NCBI RefSeq assembly: GCF_900116435.1
Contig: NZ_FPAZ01000001.1
Location: forward strand, 1-64,000
Reading direction: 5' to 3'
DNA: 64,000 bases
Source: Pseudoalteromonas lipolytica
GTDB taxonomy: Bacteria; Pseudomonadota; Gammaproteobacteria; Enterobacterales; Alteromonadaceae
In this document: positions 42,158-51,151 of the stretch, in pieces
How the letters are laid out: the number at the start of each line of letters is the position of its first letter
How positions within the stretch are numbered: the stretch's first letter is position 1
The notes under the pieces: model-generated
What the model was told of the DNA's origin: nothing
The model's database searches: none
Seen by the model: only the letters and a program-made list of their open reading frames with translations
Made by a program: the position numbers and the translations under genes

Positions 42158-42235
42158 TTACGACTAATCAAAAGTAGTAGTCAAAAGTACAAGTTAAAAA
42201 AGTACCGGTTAAAAAGTACTAATCAAAGTTCCAAT
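42158..42235. repeat. Degenerate tandem repeat (AAAAGTAC-type unit) in a 408-bp gap
   Basis: Units such as ACTAATCAAAAG, TAGTCAAAAGTAC, GTTAAAAAAGTAC, GGTTAAAAAGTAC and TAATCAAAG follow each other, 11-16 bp apart. Before it is a weak hairpin, AGCCG/CGGCT (42113-42132), which may end the VF530 transcript. The remainder of the gap to 42438 shows no gene. A 20-codon frame then overlaps gloA. Confidence 0.6.
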
Positions 42236-42438
42236 CAATTTATTAGTCAATTTGTTAGACGTTTTCGTAAAGACCCTCATCGTTATTTCCTCCTTGGTTT
42301 ATAAATATCTGCTCAGTCTTTAATAGCAACGGCCCGTGTATTAAGTCGCATAAACAGATACACCTATTTTAAAGAAAGTAGTTCACTTTATTAGATAGCC
42401 TTTACGTATCATGGTTTAAATTTAAATGAAGGTTGATT

Positions 42439-42501
42439 ATGATTACTACACTAAATTTATGTTTTTTCACCTCTAACTTTTCAAAGGACATGTATGTCTG
42501 A
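42439..42501 (+). CDS. Putative 20-residue leader ORF overlapping gloA
   Basis: ATG at 42439 has AAGG seven bases upstream and encodes a 20-residue peptide ([20 protein letters not shown]). Its TGA stop at 42499 lies inside gloA's second and third codons, so the two starts overlap by eight bases. It could couple or attenuate gloA translation. Chance occurrence is possible. Confidence 0.3.
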   Translation: MITTLNLCFFTSNFSKDMYV

Positions 42502-43027
42502 CTACAATGAATCGCCAGAACAAATCGCAAATGCGACACAAGATTATGTAATGCAACAAACAATGCTGCGTATAAAAGATCCTAAGCCTTCATTAGAGTT
42601 TTACCAAAACGTTTTAGGAATGAAACTATTAGGCAAGTACGATTTTCCGGCAATGGAATTTACACTGTACTTTTTAGGCTATGAGCAAGCTATACCAAAA
42701 GGGACTGATAAAGAAAAAGCACAGTGGGTATTTCGCCGCCCAGCGCTCATAGAGCTTACACATAATTGGGGCACTGAAAACGACGACAGCTTTGAGGGTT
42801 ACCATAATGGAAATAACGAACCCAAAGGGTTTGGTCATATAGGTATTAGCGTGCCTGACGTATACGCAGCCTGTGAACGCTTTGCTAAATATGATGTTGA
42901 GTTTGTGAAAAAGCCTGATGATGGCTCAATGAAAGGCTTAGCCTTTATTAAAGACCCTGATGGATATTGGATAGAAATACTCTCAGCTGAGGGGATCACT
43001 GAGATTATAGAAGCTCAGAAGCCATAA
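42494..43027 (+). CDS. gloA: Lactoylglutathione lyase (glyoxalase I)
   Basis: A 177-residue metalloenzyme converting the hemithioacetal of methylglyoxal and glutathione to S-lactoylglutathione. It is of the longer, eukaryote-like type. Metal ligands are visible in [10 protein letters not shown] (Gln), [10 protein letters not shown] (Glu), [10 protein letters not shown] (His) and YWIEILSAE (Glu). The [17 protein letters not shown] segment is typical. AAGGA precedes the ATG by six bases. A terminator follows. Confidence 0.93.
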   Translation: MSDYNESPEQIANATQDYVMQQTMLRIKDPKPSLEFYQNVLGMKLLGKYDFPAMEFTLYFLGYEQAIPKGTDKEKAQWVFRRPALIELTHNWGTENDDSFEGYHNGNNEPKGFGHIGISVPDVYAACERFAKYDVEFVKKPDDGSMKGLAFIKDPDGYWIEILSAEGITEIIEAQKP

Positions 43028-43040
43028 AACTCTAACATTC

Positions 43041-43066
43041 AAAAACCTGCAATATGCAGGTTTTTG
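43041..43066 (+). terminator. Rho-independent terminator after gloA
   Basis: AAAAACCTGC (43041-43050) and GCAGGTTTTT (43056-43065) over AATAT. Also suited to the convergent gene. Confidence 0.88.
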
Positions 43067-43109
43067 TTTAATGTGGCGTTAAGCATAAAAATAGCTAACA
43101 ATCCGTAAT

Positions 43110-43322
43110 CTAATAAGACGCAAACCCATAACCAGCATCATCACTGGACACTGTCACTGAAAGCGTTTCATCAGCGCTTTCAAAAACCAAAAAATTAATA
43201 GGCTTACAACAAACTTGGCAATCTTCTATGTATTGCTGATCAACATCAGCGGGGTCTAATAATACATCAATGTGTTCACCACAATACGGACACGCAATCG
43301 TTTTTTCAGTTAATTGATTCAT
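43110..43322 (-). CDS. CPXCG-motif cysteine-rich small protein
   Basis: A 70-residue protein with ACPYCGEHIDVLLDP at residues 10-24 and DCQVCCKPINF near 34-44. The two Cys-x2-Cys knuckles form a zinc ribbon-like site. It matches the CPXCG family of unknown function that is widespread in gammaproteobacteria. Monocistronic. Confidence 0.85.
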   Translation of the reverse strand: MNQLTEKTIACPYCGEHIDVLLDPADVDQQYIEDCQVCCKPINFLVFESADETLSVTVSSDDAGYGFASY

Positions 43323-43509
43323 AACAGAGCATCCTCTATCGGTATTTTGCTTAATTCGTAATTAACCTAAGCATAATGTAACAATGTTTTACACAATAAG
43401 ATAATTACCATCGTACGAATAGATGAGGTTACAACATAGTATAGCAACTGTGTTTTTTGTTCTGCTTCACACAGTTTATATAGGGTTATCTATTACTGCA
43501 CTTTAGTTT

Positions 43510-43545
43510 AAAGCTCTCGTGCAAATTAAAGCTCTCGTTCAAATT
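43510..43545. repeat. 18-bp tandem duplication in the gap before the HxlR gene
   Basis: AAAGCTCTCGTGCAAATT is followed by AAAGCTCTCGTTCAAATT (one mismatch). The rest of the 342-bp gap (43323-43664) shows no gene or strong hairpin. Confidence 0.7.
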
Positions 43546-43664
43546 AACTTAGCCGATACAGCATAAGCTGTAAAGAATAGAGATAACCATAGTGAGGTAT
43601 TTAACAAAAGCATTAAACCTCGAGTAAAAGGACACACGATTGCCTAATACATAAAAGGAGGCCA

Positions 43665-44342
43665 TTAGGCGGCGAAGGCACTTCTGACCATCCACTCATT
43701 TATGGTAAAAGCCAGTGTTTGATCCCCGACTAATTTAATTTTTTTCTCTAAAATTTCGTCATTCATTTTAGAAAGCCCTAACCATACTGAGGTAAGTGCT
43801 CTTAGATCTGCATTAATATAAAGGTCCACATCAAAGCCTGGGTCCTTTGTACAAAGGTCAATACTTGTATCTGGACGCGATATTAACCAAAAAGATCTTT
43901 TTTCTTTTGGCAACTCACTAAAGACAAATTGAATTACTTTTTTCTGGGAAGTAAATTTTGAAAAATCAATTTTGCGTCTTACATTCCACATGAGTAATTT
44001 AGCATCGAGTTTTTCTAAAGTGACATCAGCATCAATATTACGATGAGCCCATTTACCTAACGCAAATACAATCGGTGAAAGCTCTTGTCCAATTTCAGTA
44101 ATTTTATAATCGATATGGCCCGTTTTTAAATTTTCACTTCGATTAATAAGGCCCTGCTCTTCCATACCTTTTAGGCGTTTAGAAAGTAATGTTGGCGACA
44201 TCCCAGGCACCCCCCTTCTAATTTCATTAAAACGACTAGACCCAGACCACATTTCACACATAATAAGTAATGTCCAACGAGGTTCTAACACCTCACAGGC
44301 TTTGGCGATAGGGCAAAATTGGTTATAGCTATTTTGAGACAT
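43665..44342 (-). CDS. HxlR-family transcriptional regulator with SCP2-like C-terminus
   Basis: From ATG 44342 the protein has 225 residues. The upstream TTG at 44369 is less likely, and GGAAG precedes 44342. The HxlR winged helix covers about residues 5-95: CPIAKACEVLEPRWTLLIMCE, RFNEIRRGVPGMSPTLLSKRLKGMEEQGLI. The rest (about 100-225) resembles sterol-carrier-type ligand domains that follow HxlR in some regulators. It diverges from the tautomerase gene, and an AGTACA-N5-TGTACT palindrome lies between them. Confidence 0.85.
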   Translation of the reverse strand: MSQNSYNQFCPIAKACEVLEPRWTLLIMCEMWSGSSRFNEIRRGVPGMSPTLLSKRLKGMEEQGLINRSENLKTGHIDYKITEIGQELSPIVFALGKWAHRNIDADVTLEKLDAKLLMWNVRRKIDFSKFTSQKKVIQFVFSELPKEKRSFWLISRPDTSIDLCTKDPGFDVDLYINADLRALTSVWLGLSKMNDEILEKKIKLVGDQTLAFTINEWMVRSAFAA

Positions 44343-44406
44343 TCCATTTCTTCCAGAGCTAAAAATCAAGTATTTTCCAGTGTATACGCTTGGTGACCTA
44401 TCTACT

Positions 44407-44423
44407 AGTACAAAAACTGTACT
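44407..44423. promoter_or_regulatory. Inverted repeat, likely HxlR operator
   Basis: AGTACA (44407-44412), five bases, TGTACT (44418-44423). The GTAC-N7-GTAC arrangement is common for HxlR-type regulators. It sits between the divergent HxlR and tautomerase genes. Confidence 0.6.
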
Positions 44424-44511
44424 GGATATGCTCCTGTTTCTACACTAGCTAGAGCAAACGCCTTCACTCAGACTTACATTTCCAAACAACACTTATACAA
44501 AGGATAAAACT

Positions 44512-44727
44512 ATGCCACTCGTTAATATCGATATTATTGAAGGTGTTTTTAGTGCTGAACAAAAACAAATCATGATTAAGAAGGTGACTGACACGATGGT
44601 GTCCATAGAAGGTGAAAATTTACGTGGTGTTACATGGGTAAAAATTAATGAAGTCAAACAAGGTGACTGGGGGATCGGTGGTCAAACGTTGACCGCAAAC
44701 GACGTCAAAGCAATGGCTCAAGGATAA
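44512..44727 (+). CDS. 4-oxalocrotonate tautomerase family protein
   Basis: This 71-residue protein begins MPLVNIDIIEG, placing Pro 1 as the catalytic base after Met removal. FSAEQKQIMIKKVTDTMV and WVKINEVKQGDWGIGG fit the beta-alpha-beta tautomerase fold. The substrate is unknown; control by the divergent HxlR protein suggests a response to a reactive carbonyl or aromatic compound. AAGGATAAAACT precedes the ATG. Confidence 0.88.
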   Translation: MPLVNIDIIEGVFSAEQKQIMIKKVTDTMVSIEGENLRGVTWVKINEVKQGDWGIGGQTLTANDVKAMAQG

Positions 44728-44870
44728 GTTAACACTCTATCGTTCTTAAATTTTAAAAATTAGACTGCACAGATACTTTTTATAAAGTATTTGCGCAGTT
44801 CACTTAACTAACTATTACATGATTTATATATACCTACAGACCCAACTTTATTGGTAAAACATGTCATCAT

Positions 44871-45194
44871 TTACAATCGAACGTACCTTGGCACCTTGCT
44901 TGTTAGCAATTTAATAAGTTCTGGTTGCATCCGTTGATAATTATCAGGAATTTCTAGGCAGGCAAGTTTCTTTCCTTTAAGTAGCTCTTTATATTTGTTC
45001 GATACTTTATTTTTGTGAGTTTTTTCCATCATAAAAATAACGTCTGCCCATTCGATAAGATCACCAGATAAAGGTGTTTCAGAATCGAGGTTTGTTCCGC
45101 ACCCTATCGCATTAATACCTTCGTATTCAGAAAACACTTCTTCTGCGGTAGGACTGCGCAAACGATTTTCTGAGCAAACAAATAATAGATTCAT
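44871..45194 (-). CDS. Low-molecular-weight tyrosine phosphatase-like protein
   Basis: From ATG 45194 (AAAGGTG five bases upstream) the protein has 107 residues and begins MNLLFVCSENRLRSPTAEEVF, the C-x5-R-S phosphate loop of the low-molecular-weight PTP fold. A longer frame to 45272 has no ribosome site. It is shorter than classical enzymes (about 150 residues) and lacks the usual C-terminal DP loop. A family of about 107-residue relatives with this layout exists, so the short form is probably natural. Confidence 0.75.
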   Translation of the reverse strand: MNLLFVCSENRLRSPTAEEVFSEYEGINAIGCGTNLDSETPLSGDLIEWADVIFMMEKTHKNKVSNKYKELLKGKKLACLEIPDNYQRMQPELIKLLTSKVPRYVRL

Positions 45195-45302
45195 TTTCAC
45201 CTTTAAGCCCCTTATAAGGGGCTGTTTATTCGTCGACATAAATTTAATGTAATCAAGCGTGATTGAATTCAAATTGCCTGATTGTATCCATGCTAATAAT
45301 TT

Positions 45303-45497
45303 TTAGTAATTTCTGTTTGGTTGTTTATCCAGAACAACTAATAAAAATGTTGCTAATGGGCCTAAGGGCAAGGATATAAAAAACCATAATAGCCCACTTC
45401 TGTTTTTACTTTGAGCTAAGCCTGCATTTAATAATGCTAAGGTCCCTAAACCAATCACATATTGACCGCCACCTGACAAAATTTCACTTCCATTCAT
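45303..45497 (-). CDS. Small membrane protein, family not recognised
   Basis: From ATG 45497 (AGGA seven bases upstream) a 64-residue protein. Two hydrophobic stretches, GQYVIGLGTLALLNAGLA (about residues 10-27) and LLWFFISLPLGPLATFLLVVL (about 36-56), are joined by SKNRSG. The glycine-rich start and SLPLGPLATFLL pattern look like small inner-membrane proteins widespread in bacteria, but I cannot name the family. Confidence 0.6.
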   Translation of the reverse strand: MNGSEILSGGGQYVIGLGTLALLNAGLAQSKNRSGLLWFFISLPLGPLATFLLVVLDKQPNRNY

Positions 45498-45618
45498 CGT
45501 ACTTTCCTTCATTTAATTAATTACGCCGAAAAATCGGCCCGCAAACGCTTTTAAAACTGAAACATAAATTTGTAGCTTAACTATCGATAAATAACTAGGG
45601 CCAAGGAATTTTTTGGTG

Positions 45619-45784
45619 TTATACCATTACGCTTAATTAAGTGGTCTATTTTGAGGCAATAAAACCGCGTTGATAACAAGGCAAAAATTTAGTTATTTAG
45701 TTGTTCTAAATCAGAAATTTTTAACGCAGGTAGCGACTGGTTTAATCACTCAAAATGATTAAGTATTTTTGCGGAATGGTATTA
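45619..45784. repeat. MITE-like intergenic element of about 165 bp
   Basis: The ends are inverted: TTATACCATTACGC (45619-45632) and GCGGAATGGTATTA (45771-45784), 14 bp with two mismatches. Inside is TTGAGGCAATAAAACCGCGTTGATA (45651-45675), which recurs with one mismatch at 49097-49121. No coding frame. The 490-bp gap (45513-46002) holds nothing else recognised. Confidence 0.75.
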
Positions 45785-46002
45785 GTTGCTTAGTAATAAA
45801 ATTTCGCATACGTACCCTGCGGCTTCACTTTCCAAAGCATCACTGTTGTAAATTGTATAAAGACATGGGAAAGCGTTTCATCAGTACGACTCCCTATTAT
45901 TGAGCTCTATACTAAATAGATTGTTATTATCTCTATGCTTTTCAACATAACCACCTTATTAAGTATCAAAAATACCTATTAAGTAATCTTAGTTGCTATA
46001 AA

Positions 46003-47109
46003 CTACTCACTTTTAGGCTTGCGCAGTTTAGATAAAATAAGACTATCAATATCATTACTAACGCTTCCTATGCTGCTATTGGTAAGTATAACGTAGCCTC
46101 TATTTTGGTCTGTAATCGACCGTGTTAACGCTATCCACCCTTGGTTAAATCCAGCGAACCCTAAACTTTTATTTTCTGAATCGACAACATAACTCATACT
46201 CCAGCGACCCCCTGTATTTGCTACAGGTGTAATCATTTCTTTAATTAGAGCTTGTGATATAAAACGAGAGCCATTGTATTTATTTTCCTTATTTTTAAGC
46301 ACGGCTAAATTAAATCGTGCTAAATCAATAGCAGTTGTTTGTAAGCCCGCAGCGGCTTGCTCAGCAAAGTAGATCATGGATGTTTTCTTTGCATTTTCAT
46401 CATACGGTGTTGCTGATTTACTCATAACAGCAGGTGTTACATTAAATGTTGAGTTATTCATTCCAAGCGGCTTAAGTACATTTTTCTGCATATAGTCTTC
46501 AAAACTTAAACCCGATACATCTTCTATGAGTAACTGAACAATAGAGTACCCACCACCTGAGTATGACCATTTTGTATTTGGTGTATGTATTAATTTTACA
46601 TCGCCTGCACCATTATTCTTGCCATTTAATGAATCTACAATCGAAGGAACATCTGTAGGTGAGCCCCAGCCAGAATAAGGACCGAGAGACAAGCCCGATG
46701 TATGCGACAGAACATTTCTTAACGTTACATTTTCAGTTCCAAACTCAGACTTAGGTATCTTCCAGCGTTTTAAATAATTATTTATTGGTTTATCAAGTTC
46801 AACTTTACCTTGATCCACCAACTGCATAACCCCCCACGAAGTCACTACTTTTGATATTGAGCCTACATTAAACATGGTATTTTCTGTAATGGCTTTTTGA
46901 CTTTCAATATCTGCAAAGCCATAAGAAAGAAATCCGGTAACCTCTTCGCCTTGAACAAAGGCAACGGCAACACCAGGGGCTTTATGCTTATCTAAAATCT
47001 TTGGTACAGCCTGATCAAGCTCGGCTTTTAGTTCTGAGAAATAAGTCGCGTCAGCTGCTTGAGCATTACTAATAACGAAAAAAACAATAAAAAATAATAA
47101 TTTATTCAT
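46003..47109 (-). CDS. Serine hydrolase of the class C beta-lactamase fold
   Basis: A 368-residue exported protein with an 18-residue signal peptide (ending NAQAA). The S-x-x-K nucleophile is Ser 84 in GSISKVV, and the second motif is WSYSGGGYSIVQ. SHTSGLSLGPYSG and FNQGWIAL follow. It belongs to the beta-lactamase/DD-carboxypeptidase-like esterase group; no evidence here that it hydrolyses antibiotics. Located alone in a loose intergenic-rich region. Confidence 0.85.
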   Translation of the reverse strand: MNKLLFFIVFFVISNAQAADATYFSELKAELDQAVPKILDKHKAPGVAVAFVQGEEVTGFLSYGFADIESQKAITENTMFNVGSISKVVTSWGVMQLVDQGKVELDKPINNYLKRWKIPKSEFGTENVTLRNVLSHTSGLSLGPYSGWGSPTDVPSIVDSLNGKNNGAGDVKLIHTPNTKWSYSGGGYSIVQLLIEDVSGLSFEDYMQKNVLKPLGMNNSTFNVTPAVMSKSATPYDENAKKTSMIYFAEQAAAGLQTTAIDLARFNLAVLKNKENKYNGSRFISQALIKEMITPVANTGGRWSMSYVVDSENKSLGFAGFNQGWIALTRSITDQNRGYVILTNSSIGSVSNDIDSLILSKLRKPKSE

Positions 47110-47230
47110 AACATCCCTTTTGAAACACTAAATAACGCAAATACACGCTTCTAAAGTAAGAATCTCTTATAATAAAAACAACCTAATATTAATTATTTAA
47201 GTAAGTTCCTATAAATATTTACAGCAATAT

Positions 47231-47575
47231 CTAATAACCCTGGTTTTTTGTTAATCTCACGCCATCAACAACCATTACCCATTCGTCACCAACCAAATGT
47301 GGTGCTTCTGTCACATCGAAATTAGAGGTTAAAAAAGCCACACCTACTACAAAGTCGTCTCCTATAAACTCTTTTAACGGCGCGTTTATAGATGTTGACC
47401 CACCATCTTGGACCCTCTCATATACCACCGTACCGTCTTGATGGATAAGCAAGTACATTTCTTTGCTTTCCCACTCACCTACGTAAGATAACTTATCCGC
47501 TGGCAAAGGCTTGCTACAAGAAGTCAAAGTAAGCACAGCTAAAACCAGTAAAATAAACTTTTTCATTTCTACCAT
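47231..47575 (-). CDS. Hypothetical lipoprotein
   Basis: A 114-residue protein with a lipoprotein signal and lipobox LTSC (Cys about residue 20), followed by a domain of about 90 residues with several short beta-type segments (SYVGEWES, YLLIHQDGTVVYER). This resembles small DUF-type lipoproteins, but no family is named. The start could be ATG 47575 or the second ATG at 47566; both leave an intact signal. Confidence 0.7.
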   Translation of the reverse strand: MVEMKKFILLVLAVLTLTSCSKPLPADKLSYVGEWESKEMYLLIHQDGTVVYERVQDGGSTSINAPLKEFIGDDFVVGVAFLTSNFDVTEAPHLVGDEWVMVVDGVRLTKNQGY

Positions 47576-47631
47576 TAAGATCCCACCGAAAACCTGTCTT
47601 AAAAGAGCTTAATTTTGCTTTTATCGTTGTA

Positions 47632-48228
47632 TTAATTAAGATCTATTTCAGGGTGATCTTTTATACCGTACATTTCTTCCATTAACTTTTTATAAAAATC
47701 GAGTGGTGGCATTTTCATTTTTGCTCGACGTTTATCAACATTGGCCTTGTCTTCAATAGGACTAAATACAATTTGACCCTCTATTAAGTCAGCCTGAGTG
47801 CCATAGAGTTGCTTGTTGCCCTGAGCAATAAGGACCCTATCAGTTAGTAGAGCAAGTTGCTGTCCCGTTATACCTTCATTATTTAAATATGACGTCTCTA
47901 AATACGGGAGCATTTTTGCTTTAAATTCGATATCTGATGAATGCTGAATTATTAAAAAAGCAGCACTCACTCCTTCAATACCGACCAATTCTTTTGTTAG
48001 CCATGAATGTTCTTTGATAATAGCTTTTAGCTTAGTTGTATTAGCTTCATCTATTATCTTTAGCTGGTTTATGAGTTCTTTGGGGGGATTTTGCCAGCCA
48101 ACTTTTCCTATTTTATTGCGGATACTTTGATCTTGAATTTCCATTTGCATTAATTCCTTTTTTAGTTCTGGATTGCTTTCAGCTAAAGTAAAAAATGGAA
48201 TAAATAAGATAAGTATTAAATAACGCAT
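47632..48228 (-). CDS. DUF6624 family exported protein
   Basis: This 198-residue protein has a signal peptide (about 1-16, ending TLAES). Family-like features: WLTKELVGIEGVSAAFLIIQHSS (about residues 74-96), LALLTDRVLIAQGNKQLYGTQ (about 123-143), and an acidic/basic C-terminus. DUF6624 has no known function. It lies in a run of small minus-strand genes with separate promoters. Confidence 0.75.
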   Translation of the reverse strand: MRYLILILFIPFFTLAESNPELKKELMQMEIQDQSIRNKIGKVGWQNPPKELINQLKIIDEANTTKLKAIIKEHSWLTKELVGIEGVSAAFLIIQHSSDIEFKAKMLPYLETSYLNNEGITGQQLALLTDRVLIAQGNKQLYGTQADLIEGQIVFSPIEDKANVDKRRAKMKMPPLDFYKKLMEEMYGIKDHPEIDLN

Positions 48229-48411
48229 AATTTTCTCTTCCTTGTAAAATGAGTTTTATCTCTGTGGCATGAACGACAACCGATTTAACTATAAACAGCG
48301 TTTTAATAAGGGTTCAGAGCGTAAACGCTATTTCTAGGTAAAGTTCTTCCATGTTTCTCCAATTCTCCAATCTGTATAACTGCCAGTTAAAATTCACACT
48401 AGCAAGGCGTG

Positions 48412-48759
48412 TTATGTTATTTTTAGATGCAAATTTTTTGATTGATTTAAAATTACGACCGCAAACACGATTTCTAATGCAGCCCCAATAAACGCACCAA
48501 TTACAAAATCACTCGCCAAATATATGCACAGCGCGCCAGATATCATAAGCAGAGCCCCTAAAATCCAATACACTTTTGTGCCATATAAAGTATTAAAAAT
48601 TAAATAACGTACACCAATTATCATGAGCATGCTTGATTGATATGAGTATTTAAGTGCAACTATCCCCGCTAAACACCAGATAACCCCAGATGCTAAAACG
48701 CCGGTTCCGCCACCACAGTAAGAAGTATTCATATCTTTTTGTGCATCTTCAAATGTCAT
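48412..48759 (-). CDS. DUF7010-like membrane protein, apparently internally deleted
   Basis: A 115-residue protein. The N-terminus MTFEDAQKDMNTSYCGGGTG with the following SGVIWCLAGIVAL helix, and the C-terminal half SMLMIIGVRYLIFNTLYGTKVYW, match the two ends of DUF7010 proteins of about 185 residues (from memory). Here they are joined near residue 38 with no central 70 residues. The reading frame is intact. It may be a natural short form or an in-frame deletion. Confidence 0.6.
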   Translation of the reverse strand: MTFEDAQKDMNTSYCGGGTGVLASGVIWCLAGIVALKYSYQSSMLMIIGVRYLIFNTLYGTKVYWILGALLMISGALCIYLASDFVIGAFIGAALEIVFAVVILNQSKNLHLKIT

Positions 48760-49071
48760 AATTACTCCTTACATGCCCTTTAATACCCAACCACTTTACT
48801 GCTTCATAACGCATTTGATGGCTTATTTTTTATACACCCATCTTTCTACACATAAACATCTTTGTAAACACATAATTAAAAAGCATATTTAGACTTCGTA
48901 AATCCATTTCAAAACAGTGTACTTAATATTATTGGGCACAAGCACTCGCAACTGTATATAAACACAGTATTATGTAAATTACCGTGCCTGCACCTAAAAC
49001 CCATCAATTAAAACTAAGTCTTAAGCCAATTTTGCTCCCTTTAAATCAGTGCATTGCACGTAAGAAAATTG

Positions 49072-49161
49072 TACCAATTCGCTAAATTAAGAACTCTTGA
49101 GGCAATAAAACAGCGTTGATACCAAAATGATGATCTATTACTGCGGATTGATATTGGTATT
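49072..49161. repeat. Shorter MITE-like element related to 45619-45784
   Basis: TACCAATTCGC at 49072 is inverted relative to GCGGATTGATATTGGTATT at 49143-49161. The internal TTGAGGCAATAAAACAGCGTTGATA (49097-49121) matches the first element with one mismatch. The 513-bp gap (48760-49272) contains no recognised gene otherwise. Confidence 0.7.
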
Positions 49162-49272
49162 AGTAATGGCTAAGTGAGCGGTAAAACAACTTACGCGACG
49201 TCTTTATAAAGTGGCAGGTAAAAAAGTGAGTTCTGTATTTTGGCTTTGTTTGACTATGTTAAGCCCAGCGCA

Positions 49273-51105
49273 TTACAGAGCGACTCTTTTTGGATCCCGA
49301 GGGTAGAATTCATCCGGTTGTTTGGCACATAAGTCAAATTCACGGGTGTTTTTATACGGGAGTTTCATAAAACCAGCAACGCCTACATCGGTAATGCTAA
49401 CAGCATATTGCATCAACTTACTTAGTAAGCGCTTAAATTCAGGTTCTTTACTGGCGTCAAGTAAGCGGTAGTAATGGTGAATTTTCATTCTATCTGGCAA
49501 AGCTTCAAAAATGATACAGCCTGTGTGATGTATTTGGTTTAGCTCAAATACGCATTTAATCACTTTTTTAGGCAGTTGTAGTTGCTCATCGGGGTCTTTG
49601 CCGTCTTCAAAGTACGAGTGTGGTCGCGTTACATCAGAGGCCTGTACATCCATCACTTCGTAATCAAGCTCTGGTAAATGTTCAAACTTAAAGGCCCCTG
49701 TGCCGTCACGTTCTAATTGAATAGTTTTACGCGCATCGAATAAGCAACACTTAAACAGACCTTTTTGTTCAATACCTTGAGCAAGCATCACGGTATTATT
49801 TATAGCGTCTGTAAAGGCAGTGCCTAAGCTTTCGTCATGCAAAATTAAGGATGACTCAACAAACACAGAGTTTTCTTTCCAGTGAAAACTTAAGCCCCCT
49901 ACTACCGGGTATTTAGCTAATCGACTGATTGCCGCCAAAAATGCTTTTTCGGTATCGCCGGTATCAAATAAGAACTCTTTATAGTATCTATCAAGCTGTG
50001 CATCATTTACATCGAGCAGTTGTTGATTATGATCAGCTTGGCGCAAAAACTGTTTACGCGAGCTGTATACTACGGTATCAGGGTGCTCGTCTATGTCGCT
50101 AAACCAGTAGGGAATATAGGGGCGTATCACCTCACGGGGCAGCTCTGGTAAATATGCTTTAGCCATGGTTGGCATATTACGCATAAAGTAATCGCCCGCA
50201 CCATCTCGCGTTGCTTTATCTTTTGAAAGCATGCCATCAATTACCCGTGCAAGCTCAATGGGTAAGTTAAGACTGGTGGCAGGAATAACTTTTGCGCCAA
50301 AGCGGCATGATTGCGCAGATGCTAATGCATACAAGGTTGATGCAACGCCTTGCTCGTCAAACCGTGGCGATGATTGACCGCCCGACATCTGCTCATCACC
50401 AATAAAGTACACATCGCCCATGCGTGCGTTGGTGGTGCTTATATCTGCCGACATTAAATCCATAAAATTACTGGCAACCGGATTCCCTTCACTGTCGATT
50501 TGGGCATACACAGAGCTGCCCCAATCAACCAAAGATAATTTATTGCTTTGTTCGTCATACACGATATTAGAAGGCTTAATATCACCATGCACAATGGGTT
50601 GTGGGCTAATGCCATTTTTGTGCTCACGCAAATCAACCAGTACATTCCTGAGCTTAAGCGCTAGCGACATAATTTTTGCTGCACTAAAACGCCCTTGCTT
50701 GATGGATATTTTTTCTAAATCTTCGCCAAGGGCACGCTCCATCATTAGGATGCCTTGCTTTTTTATTCTTTCAAAGGCGTAAAACTTCGGCACCAAGGGG
50801 TTATTTACTTGAGAAAGCATGTAAGCTTCGTCTTCTAGGCGGTCGCGAACGCTTTGTGCCAGTGTTATCCGCGAAAACTTAAATACCCATGGCACGCCTT
50901 CATCATCAATCCCCGCAAAAACAAAGCCAAATGCCCCTGAACCAATTAGCTCAACCTGGGTGTAACCGAGCAAGGTTAATTGCTTAATACATATGTTGAG
51001 CCATCGACGGTGCTTTTTTGCATCATGATGAGACAGTAAGTATACAGACTGTTCTTCGTTGATGTAAAAATTGCGGATTTGTTTGGGATTCACTGCATCT
51101 CTCAA
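49273..51105 (-). CDS. Protein kinase-like protein with an unknown C-terminal region
   Basis: A 610-residue protein. Residues about 50-310 are a eukaryotic-type kinase domain: GSGAFG (55-60), Lys 76 in WVFKFS, catalytic HGDIKPSN (173-180, HGD in place of HRD) and SLVDWGSS (DWG, 193-198, in place of DFG). All catalytic residues are present. Residues about 330-610 match no family I know. It has no membrane segment, so it is cytoplasmic. The 51152 gene, 46 bases upstream on the same strand, encodes a small two-helix membrane protein that may be its partner. Confidence 0.82.
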   Translation of the reverse strand: MRDAVNPKQIRNFYINEEQSVYLLSHHDAKKHRRWLNICIKQLTLLGYTQVELIGSGAFGFVFAGIDDEGVPWVFKFSRITLAQSVRDRLEDEAYMLSQVNNPLVPKFYAFERIKKQGILMMERALGEDLEKISIKQGRFSAAKIMSLALKLRNVLVDLREHKNGISPQPIVHGDIKPSNIVYDEQSNKLSLVDWGSSVYAQIDSEGNPVASNFMDLMSADISTTNARMGDVYFIGDEQMSGGQSSPRFDEQGVASTLYALASAQSCRFGAKVIPATSLNLPIELARVIDGMLSKDKATRDGAGDYFMRNMPTMAKAYLPELPREVIRPYIPYWFSDIDEHPDTVVYSSRKQFLRQADHNQQLLDVNDAQLDRYYKEFLFDTGDTEKAFLAAISRLAKYPVVGGLSFHWKENSVFVESSLILHDESLGTAFTDAINNTVMLAQGIEQKGLFKCCLFDARKTIQLERDGTGAFKFEHLPELDYEVMDVQASDVTRPHSYFEDGKDPDEQLQLPKKVIKCVFELNQIHHTGCIIFEALPDRMKIHHYYRLLDASKEPEFKRLLSKLMQYAVSITDVGVAGFMKLPYKNTREFDLCAKQPDEFYPRDPKRVAL

Positions 51106-51151
51106 AATAAAAACGGCATTGTTAGCCGTTTAATTATTGAATGTTGGTAAG

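Noticed and set aside
42158..42235. CRISPR-like array
   Set aside because: The repeats are short, degenerate and have no constant-length spacers; the other tandem blocks (9, 11 and 14 bp) have no spacers at all.
43323..43664. tRNA or small RNA gene in the gap before the HxlR gene
   Set aside because: No cloverleaf, T-arm GGTTCGA motif or strong terminator was found; only an 18-bp duplication is present.
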